DNA of 64,000 bases. Origin: Saprospiraceae bacterium. Lineage in GTDB: Bacteria > Bacteroidota > Bacteroidia > Chitinophagales > Saprospiraceae. The translations under genes and the position numbers were made by a program. The stretch spans positions 186,001 to 250,000 of the forward strand of contig JADJJU010000008.1 of the NCBI GenBank assembly GCA_016706365.1. Reading direction: 5' to 3'. This document shows, in pieces, positions 43,510 to 51,274 of this stretch (its first letter is position 1; each line of letters begins with the position of its first letter). The notes beneath the pieces are model-generated. The model ran no database searches. It saw only the letters and a list, made by a program, of their open reading frames with translations, and was not told where the DNA came from.

Positions 43510-45621
43510 TTAGAAGAATTTATATCTCTTGTCTTTCACATCATACTTTTCAGTCAACTTACTCATAAAGTTATTTTGATAGTTTCTTCTTGCGAAACTT
43601 TGAGTAGAATTTCTGAACATATTATCGTCCATCATATCATTAACGGCATTGGCAGTTACTTCAGTCACAACAAACACTCCTGCATTTCCACGGATAGGTT
43701 TGGATGTTTTGCCGGTTCCTAAACCAATTGCAGTAGCAACAACTGCCGGCTCTTCTCCGATCTCACCCAAATTGGTGTTATTGAATGATCCTTCCTGTAC
43801 AGGTTGAAGCTGGGCACTGTACATAGTAGCAACTTCAGCAGCAGTTTTACCCTGAATTTTATCAGTGATAAGTTTGGCTTTCACTCTATTGCGAACAATT
43901 GCTTCCAATTCCTGTCTTTTGTCTTTTGCAGAAGGTAAACCTTTAGGGTTGATACTATTTAAGCCTGCAATCACATATTTTGATGTATAAAAAGCATCCT
44001 TATTAGAAATTGCATACACTTCACCGGAAAAGTCTCCGACTTCGCGATCGTCAGCATAAGCCCATCTTACAATCTCTCTCACTTCTGTTGTTGGAGAGAT
44101 ACCTGCGATCAGATAATCATTTTCCTTCAAAGGTTCAGAAGTTGCAAGAATCACTCCCGGCATTTCTTTTATTGCCTCTTTCAGCTCATCAGTCGTTTTA
44201 AACTTAGAGACCAAATCAAATGCTTTTTCATACACTTCATTTTGAGAAGCATCAGAAGGAGCGATTTCTCTGGCAATTGTTGCAATTGAAATACCTGACT
44301 CTTTAGTTATATATTTTCTGTCAGTAACTTGCACCAGATGGACCCCAAATTCTGTAAACACGGTGTTCAGTGTGTTCATTTCAGCTTTGTAGAAGATCAT
44401 ATCATTGAAATTCTTAACCATTCCATTCAGACCTACATAGCCAAGATCTCCTCCACTGGACGCAGAGCCATCCTGACTAAATTGTAGGGCCATTGCTTCA
44501 AATGTTGTACGACCAGCCTGAAGTTCAGTTTTGATACTGTCCAATCTGACCTGCGCAGCCATTGCTTCATCCGCATTTTTTGCAGGTAATAATATATGCC
44601 TTGATCTCACTGAATCCGGTATCATCTTTCTGTCAAGGACTTTTGTAATTTTATAGAAACCTCCTTCAACATATGGACCTAATACATCACCATTTTTCAA
44701 TCCAAATAAAGATTCTGTGAAATCTCCGGTTATATCAGCCTTCTTTTTGTAGGTCCCATCCATTTCTCCCATGTTCGCTTCGAGGAAAGTAGTATCATTT
44801 TCTGCAGCTACAAAAGGTGCAATTAAATCATCCAACTCCTTCATAATCATTGCTGAGTCAGATGCAGCAGGAACAACATTAAATGCAATGTAATCTAATT
44901 TACGTGTTTCGAATGCTTGCTTGAACTGCCCCGCATTTTCTTTGATATATGCATCAATATCACTGTCTTTCACTTCAGCTTCTGTATCAGGGATAGCTGT
45001 ATAAGGTACTAGAACAAACTTAAAATTGAATGTCGAGTTATTTTCTTTGAAATCTTCTTCTGCCAACCATTTTGGAGAATACATTGCCTTGCTGACCATG
45101 TTGGATAGCTTAGACTGAAGTCTGTCCTTAATGATTTCCTTTTCCTGAGTAGCCCAGTATGGCCTCAGTTGTGCCTCCATAGTATTTGAGGAAATCTGCT
45201 CCTGTATTCTGTTCAGGTTTTCACGATCAACCTGGCCTGTCGCCTGATTGATAAAACGACCTGAAATAATTGGGCTTAGATTTGATCCAAATTCCAATTC
45301 TTTCAATTCCGGAATGCTTACACTTAAACCAAGTGTTTTAGCTTCCTTTTCAATAATTGCCTTCTCAATAAAGTAGCTCCATAAGTAAGCTCTTCGGCCG
45401 TAAACATCAGCAGTTGAGCCCTGATATAAAATTTCTTCAGTCTGTAAAAATTCTTTCCAGTCAATTTTTTGACCAGCAACTTTCCCTACAGTAAAATCAT
45501 TGCCTCCAAAAAGACTCTGATTACCGGAGGTCATATCCATAAGTAGGAATCCTGCAAGTGCTAAAGCGATCAATCCTATGATGATGCCGCTGCGTTTTCT
45601 GATATCTGAAATGATTGCCAT
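43510..45621 (-). CDS. PpiD/SurA-like periplasmic peptidyl-prolyl isomerase
   Basis: 703 residues. One N-terminal transmembrane anchor (about 11-29: SGIIIGLIALALAGFLLMDM) leaves the rest in the periplasm. A SurA-N-type helical domain follows (FLQTEEILYQG, AYLWSYFIEKAIIEKEAKTL), then a parvulin (PpiC) domain at about 335-440 (SRHILLPAKNADEAMAAQ, FSQDGSASSGGDLGYVG). Long C-terminal helices complete a chaperone of PpiD type. It helps newly exported outer-membrane proteins to fold. The transcript is probably a single gene, from the strong promoter at 45691-45722 to the terminator at 43457. Confidence 0.87.
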   Translation of the reverse strand: MAIISDIRKRSGIIIGLIALALAGFLLMDMTSGNQSLFGGNDFTVGKVAGQKIDWKEFLQTEEILYQGSTADVYGRRAYLWSYFIEKAIIEKEAKTLGLSVSIPELKELEFGSNLSPIISGRFINQATGQVDRENLNRIQEQISSNTMEAQLRPYWATQEKEIIKDRLQSKLSNMVSKAMYSPKWLAEEDFKENNSTFNFKFVLVPYTAIPDTEAEVKDSDIDAYIKENAGQFKQAFETRKLDYIAFNVVPAASDSAMIMKELDDLIAPFVAAENDTTFLEANMGEMDGTYKKKADITGDFTESLFGLKNGDVLGPYVEGGFYKITKVLDRKMIPDSVRSRHILLPAKNADEAMAAQVRLDSIKTELQAGRTTFEAMALQFSQDGSASSGGDLGYVGLNGMVKNFNDMIFYKAEMNTLNTVFTEFGVHLVQVTDRKYITKESGISIATIAREIAPSDASQNEVYEKAFDLVSKFKTTDELKEAIKEMPGVILATSEPLKENDYLIAGISPTTEVREIVRWAYADDREVGDFSGEVYAISNKDAFYTSKYVIAGLNSINPKGLPSAKDKRQELEAIVRNRVKAKLITDKIQGKTAAEVATMYSAQLQPVQEGSFNNTNLGEIGEEPAVVATAIGLGTGKTSKPIRGNAGVFVVTEVTANAVNDMMDDNMFRNSTQSFARRNYQNNFMSKLTEKYDVKDKRYKFF

Positions 45622-45690
45622 CTAATGATCTGTTTTACAATTAAGTGTTTTTAATATACCCGCTTCGCTTAGGTTTGGGGAAAAACGATG

Positions 45691-45722
45691 CAAAAGTAAG
45701 TTTTCGGTATTGATATTTCAAA
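45691..45722 (-). promoter_or_regulatory. Strong Bacteroidota promoter of the PpiD-like gene
   Basis: On the minus strand, TTTG (45719-45722) is followed after exactly 20 bases by TACTTTTG (45691-45698), matching the -33 TTTG and -7 TAnnTTTG consensus. The leader would be about 60 bases. Confidence 0.65.
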
Positions 45723-45764
45723 CTTTATATAGAATATCCTTAAATCAATAAAATTTAGTATCTT

Positions 45765-46355
45765 TTAGCTCTGTTTATTTTTGATGAATTGTGCAGCAGC
45801 GTCAAGTTCATCATAGAATTCTGCACCAAATTTGCGGGTAATTGCATCTCTTAAAAAAACATATAAGGGTATTCCGCTGGAAGCTCCTTTTTCGCAGGCA
45901 GGACTACAAATTTCCCACCTATCATAATTAAGCGCCGTGAAACTATCTTCCGGTAATTCAGTCAGACGAATAGGATACAGTTGGCAGGACATTGGTTTTC
46001 TGAATTCAATCTTTTTATCCATCCATGCTTTTTCGATACCACACCAGGCGATCCCCAGCTCATCATAAGAAACAAAAGCACATGCCCCGTCTTTTTGAAG
46101 AGCCGTTCCCATAAAAACATGCCCATCTCTGTACAGCTTGTACAAGCCATCTTTTGCAATAGCAGCCCGCCCTTCATCTGAAATATATGGTTCCACCTGA
46201 GGATAAATAGCATCCAAGATTTCCAGTTCTTCGTCATCCAACGGAGCTCCAAAATCTCCTTCCACACAACATGCACCTTTGCATTTCATCAATTCGCAGG
46301 CAAAGTGCTCTTCAACTATATCATTACTCACCAAAACCTCCTGAATGATCAGCAT
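45765..46355 (-). CDS. DUF3109-family cysteine-rich protein
   Basis: 196 residues with a Cys-rich start (CELMKCKGACC at 20-30) and further cysteines in AWCGIEKAW, PMSCQLYPIR and EICSPACEKG. This pattern is that of the DUF3109 family and related YkgJ-like putative zinc or iron-sulfur binding proteins. No role is established for it. It is cytoplasmic and lies alone with a candidate promoter at 46373-46380. Confidence 0.85.
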   Translation of the reverse strand: MLIIQEVLVSNDIVEEHFACELMKCKGACCVEGDFGAPLDDEELEILDAIYPQVEPYISDEGRAAIAKDGLYKLYRDGHVFMGTALQKDGACAFVSYDELGIAWCGIEKAWMDKKIEFRKPMSCQLYPIRLTELPEDSFTALNYDRWEICSPACEKGASSGIPLYVFLRDAITRKFGAEFYDELDAAAQFIKNKQS

Positions 46356-46372
46356 TTAACTAAATTTTAATG

Positions 46373-46380
46373 CAAAGATA
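46373..46380 (-). promoter_or_regulatory. -7 box for the DUF3109 gene
   Basis: TATCTTTG on the minus strand fits TAnnTTTG, just 17 bases before the ATG. No -33 element is visible. Confidence 0.35.
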
Positions 46381-46624
46381 AAAATATGCTCAGCCTATTT
46401 ATCCTATACTGTCAAATTGGAATATATTAGCGTGCCCAAAATGATTCACACGATTAAAATAATTATGGTTTCCTCTGCGTCTTATAGTCCGACAGTGGAT
46501 TTGCCTCTGCAAATCACATTTTTTGTTAAACATTTTCACGCTTACAGTTTTATATCTCTGGAAATGTACTCTTTATTACAAAGAGCTAACCAAATTTAAC
46601 TCTGATCCAAACACAACATATCCA

Positions 46625-47941
46625 ATGGACATACTCAAAGAAAAATTTTATACCAAATGCCAAACACTCAAAAGTGACATCAAAAATCTCCTGAAAGAGC
46701 ATGGAGATATGAAGCTGGATGAAGTCAAAATTTCACAGGCTTATGGTGGAATGAGAGGAATTAAAAGCATGATTTGGGAGACTTCCCTACTTGATGCTAA
46801 TGAAGGAATTCGATTCAGAGGATATTCAATCCCGGAATTGCAGGAATTACTTCCCAAAGCTGCGGGTGGCAATGAACCACTTCCTGAAGGAATTTTCTGG
46901 CTCATGCTTGTAGATGAATTGCCTTCAGATTCTGATGTAAAGTGGCTGACTGAAGAATGGAGAAAAAGATCAGGACTCCCTCAATATCTGAAACAAACAA
47001 TGGATTGTCTGCCGGCGGAAACCCATCCGATGACTCAGTTTACAATCGGAATTATGGCACTGCAAAATGACAGTATTTTTGCTGCCAGATACGCAGAAGG
47101 TATGTCTAAAGATGATTATTGGGATGCCACTTACGAGGACACAATGAATCTCCTGGCCAAACTTCCGGAATTGGCTGCATATATTTATAGAAGAACGTTC
47201 TTTAACGGAGATCACAAAACATCAGATTCCGGCCTTGACTGGGGTGGTAACTTTGCTCATTTGCTCGGCAATGACGATCCGGCATTTTTAGACTTAATGC
47301 GAATTTACCTTACCATCCATGCTGATCATGAGGGCGGAAATGCCTCTGCACATACTACACACCTTGTAGGATCTACGCTAAGCGATGCTTATCTGTCTTT
47401 GGGAGCAGGAATGAATGCACTGGCCGGACCATTACATGGACTTGCAAATCAGGAAGTAATCAAGTGGATATTTGAAATGCTGGAAGATATCGGTACTGAA
47501 TCTCCCAGTAAAGAACAAATTGCCGAATATGTTGAACGGACCCTTTCTGAAGGCAAGGTCATTCCGGGTTACGGGCACGCTGTATTAAGAAAACCTGATC
47601 CAAGGTATATGGCGCAAAAATCATTTGCAGAAAAAAATATTCCTGATTCATCTATAGTGCAGGTTGTCTGGAAAGTATTTGAAGTGGTTCCTCCGATTCT
47701 TCAGGGATTGGGCAAAGTAGCAAATCCATGGCCTAATGTAGATGCCCATTCCGGAGCATTGCTGGTGCATTATAATATGAAAGAATATGACTTTTATACG
47801 GTGCTTTTTGGTGTGTCCAGAGCAATGGGTGTATTAGCTCAGCTGTGCTGGTCAAGAGGCTTGGGTTTATCTTTGGAAAGACCAAAATCATTGACCACCG
47901 GCTGGATTAAGGACTATATAGCCAGGCAGCAAAATTCATAA
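46625..47941 (+). CDS. gltA: Citrate synthase (mitochondrial-like type)
   Basis: 438 residues from the ATG at 46625, chosen over an upstream in-frame ATG (46523) because the extra 34 residues are unlike the family. It joins acetyl-CoA and oxaloacetate to citrate in the TCA cycle. The catalytic set is His272 (GPLHGLANQEV), His318 (GYGHAVLRKPDPRY) and Asp373 (NVDAHSG), in the spacing of mammalian citrate synthase. It resembles the eukaryotic, non-allosteric type, as is common in Bacteroidota. It is cytoplasmic and apparently transcribed alone. Confidence 0.9.
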   Translation: MDILKEKFYTKCQTLKSDIKNLLKEHGDMKLDEVKISQAYGGMRGIKSMIWETSLLDANEGIRFRGYSIPELQELLPKAAGGNEPLPEGIFWLMLVDELPSDSDVKWLTEEWRKRSGLPQYLKQTMDCLPAETHPMTQFTIGIMALQNDSIFAARYAEGMSKDDYWDATYEDTMNLLAKLPELAAYIYRRTFFNGDHKTSDSGLDWGGNFAHLLGNDDPAFLDLMRIYLTIHADHEGGNASAHTTHLVGSTLSDAYLSLGAGMNALAGPLHGLANQEVIKWIFEMLEDIGTESPSKEQIAEYVERTLSEGKVIPGYGHAVLRKPDPRYMAQKSFAEKNIPDSSIVQVVWKVFEVVPPILQGLGKVANPWPNVDAHSGALLVHYNMKEYDFYTVLFGVSRAMGVLAQLCWSRGLGLSLERPKSLTTGWIKDYIARQQNS

Positions 47942-48027
47942 ATTAAAATCCACATATGGCTCAGGTTTGCTGATATCAAAAAAATGTATTTCTTTTGGAT
48001 TCCTTTTAACTCTAAAATCTCAAACAA

Positions 48028-48417
48028 ATGAATATCCCCCAAGACCTTAGATACAGCAAAGAACACGAGTGGGTGCGCGTAGAAGGTAATATCGGTACAA
48101 TAGGAATAACAGATTTCGCACAGAGCGAATTGGGCGAACTGGTTTATATTGAAATTGATTCCATAGGGGAAGAGCTATCCAAAGATGATGTGTTCGGAAC
48201 AGTTGAAGCTGTGAAGACTACGTCCGAACTCTTTATGCCCATTTCAGGTAAAGTGATAGAATTCAATGATGAATTAAGTGAAAAGGGCGGTGATAATCCT
48301 GCAATTATCAATGAAGATCCATATGGCAAAGGATGGATTGTGAAAATTGAAATTGCTGATGAATCTGAGCTGGATGATCTACTGAGTCCTGAGCAATACA
48401 CCGAACTGATTGCATAA
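48028..48417 (+). CDS. gcvH: Glycine cleavage system H protein
   Basis: 129 residues, full length. It carries the lipoyl group that shuttles the aminomethyl intermediate between the P and T proteins. The lipoylated lysine is Lys63 in VEAVKTTSELFMP. The surrounding HEWVRVEG, GITDFAQSELGELVYIE and GDNPAIINEDPYGKGWI are family blocks. The gene overlaps the start of the VanZ-like gene by 8 bases and begins a probable four-gene run. Confidence 0.95.
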   Translation: MNIPQDLRYSKEHEWVRVEGNIGTIGITDFAQSELGELVYIEIDSIGEELSKDDVFGTVEAVKTTSELFMPISGKVIEFNDELSEKGGDNPAIINEDPYGKGWIVKIEIADESELDDLLSPEQYTELIA

Positions 48418-48799
48418 TCAAAGCTTTGAAAAGAAGCGGACCTTATACTTAATAGCTGCTATTATTTGTACCATAGCTGTTTTAGTCCTGTCCCTTTTAC
48501 CGCCACAGAGTCTCAGTACATTTGAAGATTTACAATTAAGGCATTTGGACAAAATAGTTCATGCTTTCATGTATGCTATTCTGGCGTTCCTGTGGTTCAA
48601 GACTTTAAATAAGGGAAATTTTAACCGACTTCAATCCGCTGTTATAGTTATTGTCATAAGTCTGTATGGTGCACTCATGGAGTATGCACAAATCCTGGTA
48701 ATAGGCAGAAGTTTTGAATGGGAAGATATGGTAAGTAATACTATTGGCGCTATTCTTGGCATAGTCATTGCCTCTAAGAAAAGGACAAGCGTAAAATAG
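48410..48799 (+). CDS. VanZ-family membrane protein
   Basis: 129 residues starting with TTG inside the end of gcvH; this is the only suitable start, since the next Met is in the second helix. Four transmembrane segments are predicted. The VanZ motifs are HLDKIVHAFMYAILAFLWF and GALMEYAQILV with a C-terminal FEWEDMVSNTIGAILG. VanZ-like proteins have been tied to glycopeptide tolerance in some bacteria, but most, as here, have no known role. Its place after gcvH matches other Bacteroidota. Confidence 0.85.
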   Translation: MHNQSFEKKRTLYLIAAIICTIAVLVLSLLPPQSLSTFEDLQLRHLDKIVHAFMYAILAFLWFKTLNKGNFNRLQSAVIVIVISLYGALMEYAQILVIGRSFEWEDMVSNTIGAILGIVIASKKRTSVK

Positions 48800-48840
48800 T
48801 ATGCAACTTTTAAACCGGTTCTTTCGTTTTTCCCAAAGTG

Positions 48841-50658
48841 ATGAAAGATAAGAGCATGATACAAAAAATACTACTGACCATTTTGGTTGGATTTCTGGGG
48901 TTCACTGCTATGGCGCAGGACCCGCGTCTTGCATTTCAATATAAGCAGGATGGTGAACTGGAAAAAGCCGCTGACCTTTTCAAAAAGCTTCATGAAAAAA
49001 GTCCGGGAACGGATTACTATTTCAATAATTATCTTGAATGCCTGATCCAAATGGAACAAATTCCTTTGGCAAAAGAAGCTATTCAACTTGAAATAAAAAA
49101 ACGTCCCGCAGATTCGCAGCTAATGGTTCAGTATGGAAACATTCTGGATAAAATCGGCGAACCCGATGCTGCAGAGGAACAGTATAAAAAAGCTGTTAAA
49201 ACGCTTAACTCAGACAAATTTGGAATCACAAAATTAGGTAATGCCTTTACTTCTGTCAATAAGCTGGAATTGGCAGCCATGGTTTATGAAAAAGGAGAAG
49301 AATTATTTCCCGGTGAAAATGCCTTTGCCTATAATCTTGCCGATATATATCGACGCCTCGGCAATACGGAAAAGATGGTTTTCTATTATCTAAATAGTCT
49401 GGAAGGAAACCCCGGTTCCCTGGAATCCATCAAAACAGTCTTTCAACGATTCCTGGCAGAAGAAGATTTTGTGTATTTGCAGGAACAACTTTACAGTAGG
49501 ATGCAAGCCAATGAAAACAGTGAATTATATCCTGAATTACTGGCATGGATCTTTCTAAATAAAAAGGATTATCGCAACGCCATGAGACAATTGAAAGCTC
49601 TGGACCGAAAGCTGGATGAAAATGGTCAAAGGGTATTCAATCTTGCCTATCAGGCAGTATTTGATGATGAATTCGATACGGCCATTGATGGTTTTCAATA
49701 TATAGTAGATGAAAAAGGTAGAAATTCAAGCTATTACATTGAAGCAAAAAAAGGAGTGCTGACGACCAAAAGAAAGAAAATTACGGATGATCCCGCATAC
49801 GAAAAAGCTGCCCTCCTGCTACTTGAAACTGATTTTATTCAATTTCTTGAAGAGTTTGGAAGTAACTCTTTGACTGCTCCCATAATTATCGAACTGGCTG
49901 ATTTGCAGGCATATTATATTGGTGAGACAGGAAGAGCCATCATGACTTTGAGCAATCTGGTTCAGTATCAGGGAATAAACAGATTTGTGCTTGCTAATGC
50001 AAAGCTGGATTTGGCTGACTTACATCTGATCAGCGGTGATCGCTGGGAAGCAACGCTGCTATATTCACAAGTTGACAAAGACTTTGAAGAAGAACTTTTA
50101 GGTCAGGAAGCCCGTTTCAGAAATGCCCGTTTATCTTATTTTGTAGGTGATTTCGAATGGGCTCAACAGCAGTTCAATATCCTGAAAACTGCCACTTCAA
50201 AGTTTATTTCTAATGATGCACTCGATTTGTCGGTCTTTATCATGGATAATCTGGGTCTGGACTCCACTGATGTTCCGCTAAAAAAATATGCTGAAGCGGA
50301 TTTACTGATCTTCCAGAATCGTTTTTCAGAAGCTCAGACATTGCTCAATGAAATTCGTGTTGAATTCCCGGAACACAAGCTGGAAGATGATATCCTGTAT
50401 CTGGAGGCTCAGTTATTAACCAAACAAAGAGATTATCCCGCTGCCGTTGCTAAGTATCTGAGTATTCTAGAGCGTTTCCCTGAAGAAATCAGAGCCGACA
50501 ATGCCATGTTTGCTTTAGGAGAATTATATGAATATAATCTCAACCAGGCAGAGGAAGCCATGAAATATTATGAGAGACTGTTTGTGGAATACAATAGTTC
50601 TACACTTGCAATCGATGCCCGTAAACGCTATCGTTTATTAAGGGGTGATTCTATTTAA
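48841..50658 (+). CDS. TPR-repeat protein (possibly periplasmic)
   Basis: About 605 residues; the ATG at 48841 or 48856 is favoured over the GTG at 48838. A signal peptide is present (IQKILLTILVGFLGFTAMA, then QDPRLAF). The body is a TPR solenoid of roughly a dozen helix pairs (DYYFNNYLECLIQMEQ, AFAYNLADIYRRLGN, EARFRNARLSYFVGDFEWA, AMFALGELYEYNLNQAEEAM). Such proteins scaffold complexes, and this C-terminal layout recalls tol-pal-type and BamD-like repeats. The partner is unknown. It follows vanZ and precedes a DUF4286 gene by 17 bases. Confidence 0.78.
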   Translation: MKDKSMIQKILLTILVGFLGFTAMAQDPRLAFQYKQDGELEKAADLFKKLHEKSPGTDYYFNNYLECLIQMEQIPLAKEAIQLEIKKRPADSQLMVQYGNILDKIGEPDAAEEQYKKAVKTLNSDKFGITKLGNAFTSVNKLELAAMVYEKGEELFPGENAFAYNLADIYRRLGNTEKMVFYYLNSLEGNPGSLESIKTVFQRFLAEEDFVYLQEQLYSRMQANENSELYPELLAWIFLNKKDYRNAMRQLKALDRKLDENGQRVFNLAYQAVFDDEFDTAIDGFQYIVDEKGRNSSYYIEAKKGVLTTKRKKITDDPAYEKAALLLLETDFIQFLEEFGSNSLTAPIIIELADLQAYYIGETGRAIMTLSNLVQYQGINRFVLANAKLDLADLHLISGDRWEATLLYSQVDKDFEEELLGQEARFRNARLSYFVGDFEWAQQQFNILKTATSKFISNDALDLSVFIMDNLGLDSTDVPLKKYAEADLLIFQNRFSEAQTLLNEIRVEFPEHKLEDDILYLEAQLLTKQRDYPAAVAKYLSILERFPEEIRADNAMFALGELYEYNLNQAEEAMKYYERLFVEYNSSTLAIDARKRYRLLRGDSI

Positions 50659-50675
50659 TAAGAAGATGATTCAGA

Positions 50676-50978
50676 ATGATTTACTACAATGTAACCATCA
50701 TTATTGATCCTGAAGTCGAATCAGATTGGGTTAACTGGATGAAAAATGTACATATTCCGGATGTACTGGCAACGGGATGTTTCCTCTCTCATAATTTCTG
50801 CAGATTACTTAGTGTGGAGCCTGACCAAGGCCTCACTTACTCCATTCAATACAAATGTAAAGACCTGGATTCTTACGAACTCTACAAATCTGTTTTTGCG
50901 GCGGCATTACAAGCTGATCATCAGGAAAGGTTTCGCGATCGGTTTATCGGATTCAGATCCCTGATGGAAGATGCGTGA
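50676..50978 (+). CDS. DUF4286-family protein
   Basis: 100 residues. The sequence reads as a ferredoxin-like beta-alpha-beta fold, with MIYYNVTIIIDPEVE at the start and a tail of ERFRDRFIGFRSLMED. This matches the small DUF4286 family, which has no known function. It has no signal peptide and is presumably cytoplasmic. It is the last member of the gcvH-vanZ-TPR run. Confidence 0.82.
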   Translation: MIYYNVTIIIDPEVESDWVNWMKNVHIPDVLATGCFLSHNFCRLLSVEPDQGLTYSIQYKCKDLDSYELYKSVFAAALQADHQERFRDRFIGFRSLMEDA

Positions 50979-51181
50979 TAGCTAGCTGTTTTCTATTGGC
51001 TAACAGCCGGTGGAAAGCTTCAAACTTCGAGCCGCAAGCTTCGGGAAATTCAACCCGTCCTCAGCACCTGTCTCCCATATATTCCAACAACACCTACCAA
51101 CGTAAAATTTTTACTGAAGCTTCAGTTTTCTCTCAAGCTGTAGCTTAAAAAAAATTGATTGTCTGTTTTTTGTCAAGTTTA

Positions 51182-51198
51182 TTAAGAATCATTCTAAA
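51182..51198. promoter_or_regulatory. Fur-like box 1 upstream of the TonB-dependent receptor
   Basis: TTAAGAAT-C-ATTCTAAA is an almost perfect inverted repeat of the 7-1-7 Fur-box type. It lies just upstream of the -33 element. Fur recognition is inferred from form only. Confidence 0.45.
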
Positions 51199-51201
51199 TA
51201 G

Positions 51202-51232
51202 TTTGTAAAGGTCAAAGCCAAAAGTACATTTG
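51202..51232 (+). promoter_or_regulatory. Strong Bacteroidota promoter of the TonB-dependent receptor
   Basis: TTTG (51202-51205), then 19 bases, then TACATTTG (51225-51232) is a full consensus promoter. The leader would be about 35 bases. Fur-like repeats flank it on both sides. Confidence 0.7.
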
Positions 51233-51242
51233 CTTCAGCTTA

Positions 51243-51259
51243 TTTAGAATCAGTTTTAA
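51243..51259. promoter_or_regulatory. Fur-like box 2 downstream of the promoter
   Basis: TTTAGAAT-C-AGTTTTAA is an imperfect inverted repeat. The half TATTTAGAAT is the reverse complement of the distal half of box 1. It sits between the promoter and the ATG, where a bound repressor would block transcription. Confidence 0.4.
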
Positions 51260-51274
51260 TAAACAACAAACAAA

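Noticed and set aside
46523..46624. N-terminal extension of citrate synthase from an upstream ATG
   Set aside because: The additional 34 residues are Leu/Tyr/Lys-rich and absent from the family; the ATG at 46625 gives the normal start.
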